A stretch of DNA of 64,000 bases. Origin: Amphiduros pacificus (lineage: Eukaryota > Annelida > Polychaeta > Phyllodocida > Hesionidae). This document shows, one piece after another, positions 57,401 through 64,000 of this stretch. The DNA is taken from positions 24,614,295 through 24,678,294 of the forward strand of contig OX439003.1 in NCBI GenBank assembly GCA_949316495.1, read 5' to 3'. How positions within the stretch are numbered: position 1 is the stretch's first letter; every line of letters begins with the position of its first letter. Below the pieces are notes generated by a model that saw only the letters and a program-made list of their open reading frames with translations, was not told the origin of the DNA and did not search any database. The position numbers and the translations under genes were made by a program.

Positions 57401-58263
57401 CACAACAACACATATTCACATTATTCTTACAAAGATGTACACAAAAGAATACAATAAAATACACTTTGTGTTACACGACAGACAATGTCATGTCATTCTG
57501 GATCATAAAATAGTGTAGCCCATTGCTCCAGTCTGCAGAAGCTGCTTTGGTATCGGTTCAACCGGATAAATCTGAGGCATGACATACACATATTTATATT
57601 TATTAATATTCCTGAGCCGCAGCAAGTTGTTTCAATCAATATGTGAAATAAATAAATGGAAATCTCAGTTCCAATGTAATTGTTTGATCAATACGTGGTC
57701 TAAATACATGGAAATCTCAAATTAGTCATTTTGACCCGACCCAACTTATGACCTGACATAAAATTCAATTGTCGTGTGAATAGTATTAGGATGCAATTTC
57801 AGAATCTCGAAAACAACAATGTATCAAGTTCATAGTTAATAGACCATTATTTTGAAACTGTGATAAAATTTAAAAAATATCTGTTTGGATTTTGAACTGT
57901 CACTTTCATATATGTGAATGGAAACTCTGCTGTTTTGTTGAATCTAATAACTTTATAAATATGATATATACACTACAAAAATGCGACTGCACAAAAAAAT
58001 CTTGTTACTATAAATTCTGGTGTTATCTCCCCATTTACACACAGAGAAGGGACGAGAAAACACACGAGACTTAAACCAGTGCCGATGTTAAATGTCATAT
58101 ATTTGTACCAAAATTGGCACAGCAAATAAGCAATTAATAAGGGCAGGATGCATCTCTCAGACATCTATGATATGAATATTACCAAATGTAGCAATTCTCG
58201 GTGTTTAAAGTCGTCAAATGGTTATTTCATTTTGAAAAGCTACCATTGTCCACAGCATTGATA

Positions 58264-58707
58264 TTACTCACTCAATGCATTGCTCCGTCCATACTGATCA
58301 TTGAGCTGTGAAACCAGGTTGAAAAGTTCAAACTCCAGCATCTTGTCCAATTTACTATTTGATTTTTCATAATTTGCATTTCCAGATTCAACTTTGTCCA
58401 GAACATTAAGAATTGACATCAAATTGTCTAAATCTGTTTCATGTTTTGCATTGTGTGCGTGACCTGATGACCTTTTCACTTGCTGCAGCCGAGAGAGGTC
58501 CTGTTCGAATCCATTCAGGTGACCCCCTATGGTGGCGAGAGACCGAGTAATTCTTTGGCGCTCAGTGTTTAAGTTTGTCTTGATACCTGCCGGGTAGTGT
58601 GATGATCTTAGTACGGTGGGTGCAGTTTTCACACCTCTGTCCGCTATCAATAACATTGATATCAGCACCACTACTGAGATCCACCGCGTGTAACACTCCT
58701 CCAACAT
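58264..58707 (-). CDS. Small secreted protein of unknown family (possible peptide precursor)
   Basis: 147 residues on one coding exon. An acceptor (TTTCTATTTTCAG) 14 bases before the ATG shows that the leader is spliced; the inferred non-coding exon 1 lies near 63559-63582. The N-terminus MLEECYTRWISVVVLISMLL is a signal peptide (charged start, hydrophobic core, probable cleavage after GVKTA). The rest has no cysteine and looks amphipathic helical: TERQRITRSLATIGGHLNGF, EQDLSRLQQVKR, DLDNLMSILNVLDKVESG, KLDKMLEFELFNLVSQLND. A lone Lys-Arg (VKR) could be a convertase site, but no amidation Gly follows it. The end is ambiguous: GTGAGT at 58271-58266 could be a donor just before the TAA, so a further 3' exon is possible. 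A helical cytokine-like or neurohormone precursor is conceivable; no family is recognised. Confidence 0.65.
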   Translation of the reverse strand: MLEECYTRWISVVVLISMLLIADRGVKTAPTVLRSSHYPAGIKTNLNTERQRITRSLATIGGHLNGFEQDLSRLQQVKRSSGHAHNAKHETDLDNLMSILNVLDKVESGNANYEKSNSKLDKMLEFELFNLVSQLNDQYGRSNALSE

Positions 58708-61360
58708 GTTGCTATTTAACTCTGAAAATAGAAATTGATACGTAATACATAAATTAGAATATAGATTACTATATTCTAAATGTCTCGCCCCCTAAAATTA
58801 ATTTGATCTTCATTAATGAAAATTTTCCCATTTATTTAGAGAATGTATTTAGTTGATTAGCGCCATCGTTCCACCTTGACACAGGGTAATTGAACATGAT
58901 ACAAGGCCATGACATTGCACTTATTCTATTTGTGTATTTAGTTGATATCTGTTTACACTAATTTTGGACTTCCTTTAGAATGATAATTTTACCATTTACA
59001 GTGAAGTGAATTATGTCTTTCAGACTTCTATATTGAATATGTTGAGATTGCAAGAGAAATGGTCGTTCTTTTCTACGACCTGATGTAAATAATATATAGT
59101 CAACTTAATAAATCAAATTTCTTCAGTAGCAGTTCACCCGAGGGAATTTTGTTTTATACAAATCAACTTACAAAACTGTATAAATTTATACCTCACTTCT
59201 GTTCATGATAATTGTGCTTCTCAATACTCCTAAAATAATACCCAGTCAATATCTCATCTAAATGATGTGAAATACAAAATGCTTTCATGTCTTTCATTGT
59301 ACACCCAAACTTCCACATCCAAAATATGTATGAGATGTAAGTATAATTACGGTTGTAACTGTATAATTACGGTTATTAACGTTGATTTGCTGAACAAAGT
59401 AGACATTTCTCATGTTTGCGTGACTGCTATAAACATGTAACATTCCTATAAATCAAATTTTCTCGGTCCCATTAGAAAGTGTCCATCCTTAAAGGGAAAG
59501 GATACCTTCACAAATTGTGGATTAATGATTTAGATTTTATCAATATGTATGCATAGTTTACACGAAAAGATTTTTAGATTTCATTTAAATGCTTTTACTT
59601 TGGTCAAATTTTCTGAACTTATGATCATGTTTTGCTGGTGGCAGCCATCTTGTCAAGGGATTATAGTAGTACCAAGGTCACCTGGCCATTTCAAACTGTT
59701 AAGAAAGGTGTTATGCCTTCATTTTAACAGCTATAAAAGTAATCACACTTGGCCCTTTATATGACACAGGTTTAAAGCTTATAAGATTAAAAAAATGTTG
59801 ACTGTTTCATGGAAACAAAACAATTAAAGTTATTTAAATTAAAAAAATACAAGCTTTTGATAATTACAAATATTTCAAACATGCTTTTATGGCAGCCATG
59901 TCACCTTCATCCCTTATAGTGTGATTGTGGGTTTCCATCTTGTCTTTTTATGAATGGATTTTAGAGAGTTTTTTGTGCACTTCCGATTTTAATTGTGCAC
60001 TTCCGATTTTAATTGTGCAGTTCCGGTGTATTGTTTTCAATGGAGCAGTATGACAACCCGCAATCGGCCTATGCCGACCACAGGGAGTAATCAAAAAGGT
60101 TAAAAATATTTTTCTTCGACGTGCAGGTCGTGCTTCGATTGCAACTGGATGGGATGAAAAGGACTAGTAACAAGGATTAAATGACTGGAGTCTGAATCGG
60201 GGGTTCTGTTGGTCTTTAATGACAATTTAAGCAATCCTTGTGGAATTTTGTGTTCTCTGACGTTTGGCCTCTCTTGTTACAATAACTGCAGTTTCTGCAA
60301 CTAAATGTATCTCCTCTAAAAGTGAGGTTAGTGCGTTTCTTAATAATCTCTTATAGTGACAAAAGGGCATCACGTGTGACCAAGGTATGATACAATGCTT
60401 GTGTTAAGTACGTGCTGTCACATATCATCATTTGTGCATTTATTTATCTCAAAGTTATATAAATCGTTCAAGCCATGTATGCAAACCAACAAAGGGACGG
60501 ACTTTACGTTTGTTGTCATCTTATCATGTCGTATGTTTGGTAATCTTTGATCAGAGAGCACCCAGGCCGGATCTACCTGGTGAGGGGCAATATCTAATTT
60601 CCTAGCATTTCCAAATGTATAGTGTGATTTCGGGTGGTCATCTGGTTTCTCTGTGTTTAATCAAAGTGCGCACTACCGCCGGAAGTACCCACTTTCATTA
60701 CAATTGATCAGAATATAGACCTATTTTTTCTGACTGATATATTGGCATTAAATCCCTTCTCACAATTAGCCAAAATCCGCTGAAAATCAAGTAAAACACT
60801 ATTTCTGTTCCATGGGAGACAATCTGTCCTTATTGTGTGACAGTCATCGTACCCGGATGTGGGGCTTTCACTCAACTCCCACGTTCTTTCCTTCCTGACC
60901 AATATAAGAATGATACCTATTTCCCTGGCAATCAATATCAATTTGTAGCTACAAGAAGTATCAAATCAAAAGAAACTTATCTGCAATCTTACTCCTACCA
61001 CGAGGGAAGAGAGTGAAGCACGCTCAAGTTCAGTTTTGGATATGAAAAAATATGACATTTTACACGTATCATGTAAAATCATTACATTTTGATGAGTGCA
61101 ATTTGACAAATGTATATTAATAGCATTGTGGATTATGATATTACACAGTCGATCATAAAACAAATTTCACCTATGTGTTTTCAACGACATATTTCTAAAT
61201 ATCATTTTGATATATTTAAACACAGTGAAAACCTTCATCACGAATGTAAAATTTGATATCTAACTCTTTGTAACACCTCTTGAATTTGAACATTAAAATC
61301 ATTGCTGGAATGTATTTGAGGCACCTATTACTTACTTATATGACACTAAACGGAAATATT

Positions 61361-61573
<213 letters not shown>

Positions 61574-62924
61574 AGTAAGAGACATACTGGATCAAGAAAA
61601 ATATATCATTTTGCAGAAAACTTTATCTCACTTTTCAGTGTTTCTATATTTACGACTATGCCCAAGAATTGTCGGTGACACGAATCATTCCAAAATGTGG
61701 CAATTCCAATCATTTGGCAATGGGGAAAATACATAGATACGTGTTATGCAAGCCTCGATATCGAGTTATGAATCATGACATATGCTATCTAAAAACACTG
61801 CAGAACGAGTTTGGAGAAATTCTAAATGGAGGCGCGACGTCGCTCAACATGAAGAGACATCATCATAGTTGCCGCCTTGGTATGAGCCAAACAAGCCCAT
61901 AATAAGAATGTTTGGACACATTTAATACTAGATTATATAATGGAATGTTCCGTAAAAAACGACTCTCTGAATATGCAACTCATTGTTCTGCCAATATAAG
62001 TGCTATTACAATATTTTGTTTTGATAAGGGATATATTATAATTGAGATGAACAAAAAACTCTACAACAAAAAACGTGCAACAGGAATGTGATAACCGCTT
62101 ACTCATCCTCTTTGTTTAAGTTAATAAAATTTGTGTGGGTGTGTAGTAATGAATATCCAGGGAATCGTGTGATCCACATTATCCATGTGTTATTAATTTT
62201 CACCTGAGCTCGGTTTGATCTCGCCATCTTGCTGAATTAAGGTGCGGTGGCCGAAGATTAGGGAATTATCGACCATCAACTTTAACAACCAGTCACTATT
62301 TCATGCACAATTAAAAATATATTGAAGACTATATAAAAAGAGTTGAAATAAAGTTGGCCATCGATGTATTATCGAGGTGGGGTTGAGAATGCTGATGTGC
62401 CGGTGATGTGCCAGCCACCTCCCCCCCTCCCCTCCCTTCTTTATATCCATGTCGCAGGCTGTGGTCTGACCACTGAGGATTTTCCATCTCGTATGTTGTG
62501 ATTTGATCGTGTATGGCTAATCTTTCTCCACTGGGCATATGGGCGTTAATCAAGTCTATCATTCAAAAATAAAATCATTTATCAGATACATAACTGAAAT
62601 CCAACGCTGAGGTAGATTGGGTAAATTAGGGAGAAAAAAATTGTGGGTGTTCCAAAATCGCTCATAGCGCCAGAGCTTATGCTACCCACGTAATTAATCA
62701 TTGTGTTCACGATCAAAATTTGGCTTTTGAAAATTGTCTGATATGAAACAAATGATTTGACGATTTTGAAAAGATATTATATAATTTATATAAATGAATT
62801 GACCCTGCTCGTGATGTCTGACGCCTGCTTTCCAAGAACAATTGTATGAATGTCGCTGTTATTAAATAAACAAGTGAAGAAATGGGTCCCCTTACTGACT
62901 GCATATCATGCTTTTTCACCTGCC

Positions 62925-63305
62925 ATGAAATAATAAGAAAGGCGTTAAACATTTATTCATGTGGTATGTGGACAGATATAAATCTCTGAATTACAACCAG
63001 ATATTGTCTTGATTTTAACTAGGAGAGAGGGTCGTTCAAGATATTTCATCAAACTATTAATATCAATGTGTACGTAATTATGTGTTGTATAGATGTATTT
63101 TTATAATCGTTTCTATTCTCATACCGAGTGACCACTCGCGGAGAGTTGTCAATCACAGATGACCTCAGAATTTAATTACGTCTTAGACAAAATATCCCAT
63201 TGAAAAATATATGAAAACAGAAGAGATGTTGCCACAGTAATTCAGAGATTTATATCTGTCCACATACCACATGAATAAATGTTTAACGCCTCTCTTATTA
63301 TTTCA
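62925..63305. mobile_element. Foldback/MITE-like element with 70-bp inverted arms
   Basis: Arm 62925-62994 (starting ATGAAATAATAAGAAAGGCG) is the reverse complement of 63236-63305 with one mismatch in 70. The loop is 241 bp. Arms end abruptly on both sides. No coding capacity and no clear target-site duplication. It lies in the intron of the secreted-protein gene, so its transcript would contain a 70-bp duplex. Confidence 0.85.
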
Positions 63306-63558
63306 TACCACAGCTAATTATAATATAATGGAAATCTAATGAATAAATAAAACAATCATCTAATGAAGAAATAAAATAAATGCTGTCTACTCTATAGGTC
63401 TGTAATTAATCTCCACTCAAGGAAACATTCCTCAATTCGAAGTTACCACGACTGGCAAAAAAAGAAAAAAAAAAAAAAGAAACTCCAAACACAACCAGAA
63501 CATTCACACTGCCAACAGCTAGCATAGGATATAATCAGCGAGCTTCTTCGCTGCTTAC

Positions 63559-63655
63559 CTGAGAGGACGACTGGCGAGATGTTTGTGTTGTGTGAGGTTG
63601 TCCCTCATATATACATCCCAGCTCACCATTCCCCCGGCTCACTGACCAATCACGC
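63559..63655 (-). promoter_or_regulatory. Core promoter and first exon of the secreted-protein gene
   Basis: Minus-strand TATATATG at 63613-63606 is a good TATA box. An inverted CCAAT box (plus-strand CCAAT at 63646-63650) lies about 35 bases upstream. Start would fall near 63580, giving a leader exon of about 25 bases ending CTCTCAG at a consensus donor GTAAGC (63558). TATA plus CCAAT suggests a regulated, tissue-specific gene, unlike the TATA-less promoters of the other genes here. Confidence 0.6.
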
Positions 63656-64000
63656 ACCGTCTAATCACTGGCGATGATTCTGGTGCAAACAGCTTAATAC
63701 TACTCTCAGCCCATCTTAGCCTAATGAATGGCGGGCAGATGAACGCTTGCAAACAAACTCCTGACACCGAATAAAATTGTTATGATGATTTAAAAGACGA
63801 AATAGTTAAGTGAATCAATACTTTTTGTTTTAAATACCCTTTCTTTAAATTTTGCTTTCAAAATACAATCAAATATCAGGTTGATAAAATACAAAACACA
63901 CAATAACCTAACATGTATAAATCTTGGATTATACTGACGTCGATGTTGTGTGCATGACGCCATATGGTTAATGATCAATCCTTTGATCTGATTTCTGTTC
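63656..64000. other. Upstream flank of the secreted-protein gene
   Basis: No gene seen. Possible distal regulatory DNA only; nothing specific supported. Confidence 0.3.

Noticed and set aside
60708-60941. 77-codon minus frame near an ETS-like site, possible extra gene
   Set aside because: No domain, no splice or polyA context; the surrounding CpG-richer patch is noted only as a possible promoter.

Overview
The window is animal nuclear DNA: AT-rich, with short GT-AG exons in long introns, abundant micro- and minisatellites, small inverted-repeat transposons, tRNA-like SINEs and a tandem-core element built like the 'pearl'/Helentron-type repeats of bivalves. Gene content plus repeat style suggest a lophotrochozoan, most likely a bivalve mollusc; the species cannot be read from the sequence.

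Five genes can be supported. (1) 1-6911, plus: the 3' four fifths of XRCC6 (Ku70), 14 exons, 487 residues. (2) 9523-16972, plus: a TIF1-family TRIM protein (TRIM24/TRIM33 type: RING, two B-boxes, coiled coil, PHD, bromodomain), 11 exons whose summed length is in frame, 1020 residues. (3) 23666-32332, minus: BBS2, 17 coding exons, 719 residues, plus a probable 5'UTR exon. (4) 32504-44947, plus: the orthologue of human KIAA2013, 15 exons, 644 residues. (5) 58264 to about 63582, minus: a small secreted protein of unknown family with a TATA/CCAAT promoter and a non-coding first exon. I built the exon models by hand from splice sites and checked codon phase at every junction.

Layout: TIF1 and BBS2 converge on a 6.7 kb gap carrying a 1.4 kb minisatellite. 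BBS2 and the KIAA2013 orthologue are head to head across about 160 bp, a probable bidirectional promoter containing a perfect 12-bp inverted repeat. About 45-57.4 kb holds no confirmed gene. It is an accumulation of dispersed repeats, SINE-like heads with about 120-bp modules, a hAT transposase remnant, diverged duplications, two splice-flanked open exons of unknown origin and decayed coiled-coil coding pieces.

The genes share no pathway: Ku70 acts in DNA end joining, TIF1 in chromatin reading and repression, BBS2 in ciliary trafficking, and KIAA2013 is a poorly characterised membrane protein. The more unusual signals are a minisatellite in BBS2 whose unit is a copy of an exon/intron junction, the shared BBS2/KIAA2013 promoter, the orphan secreted protein with a near-perfect 70-bp inverted repeat in its intron, and the SINE-plus-module structures.
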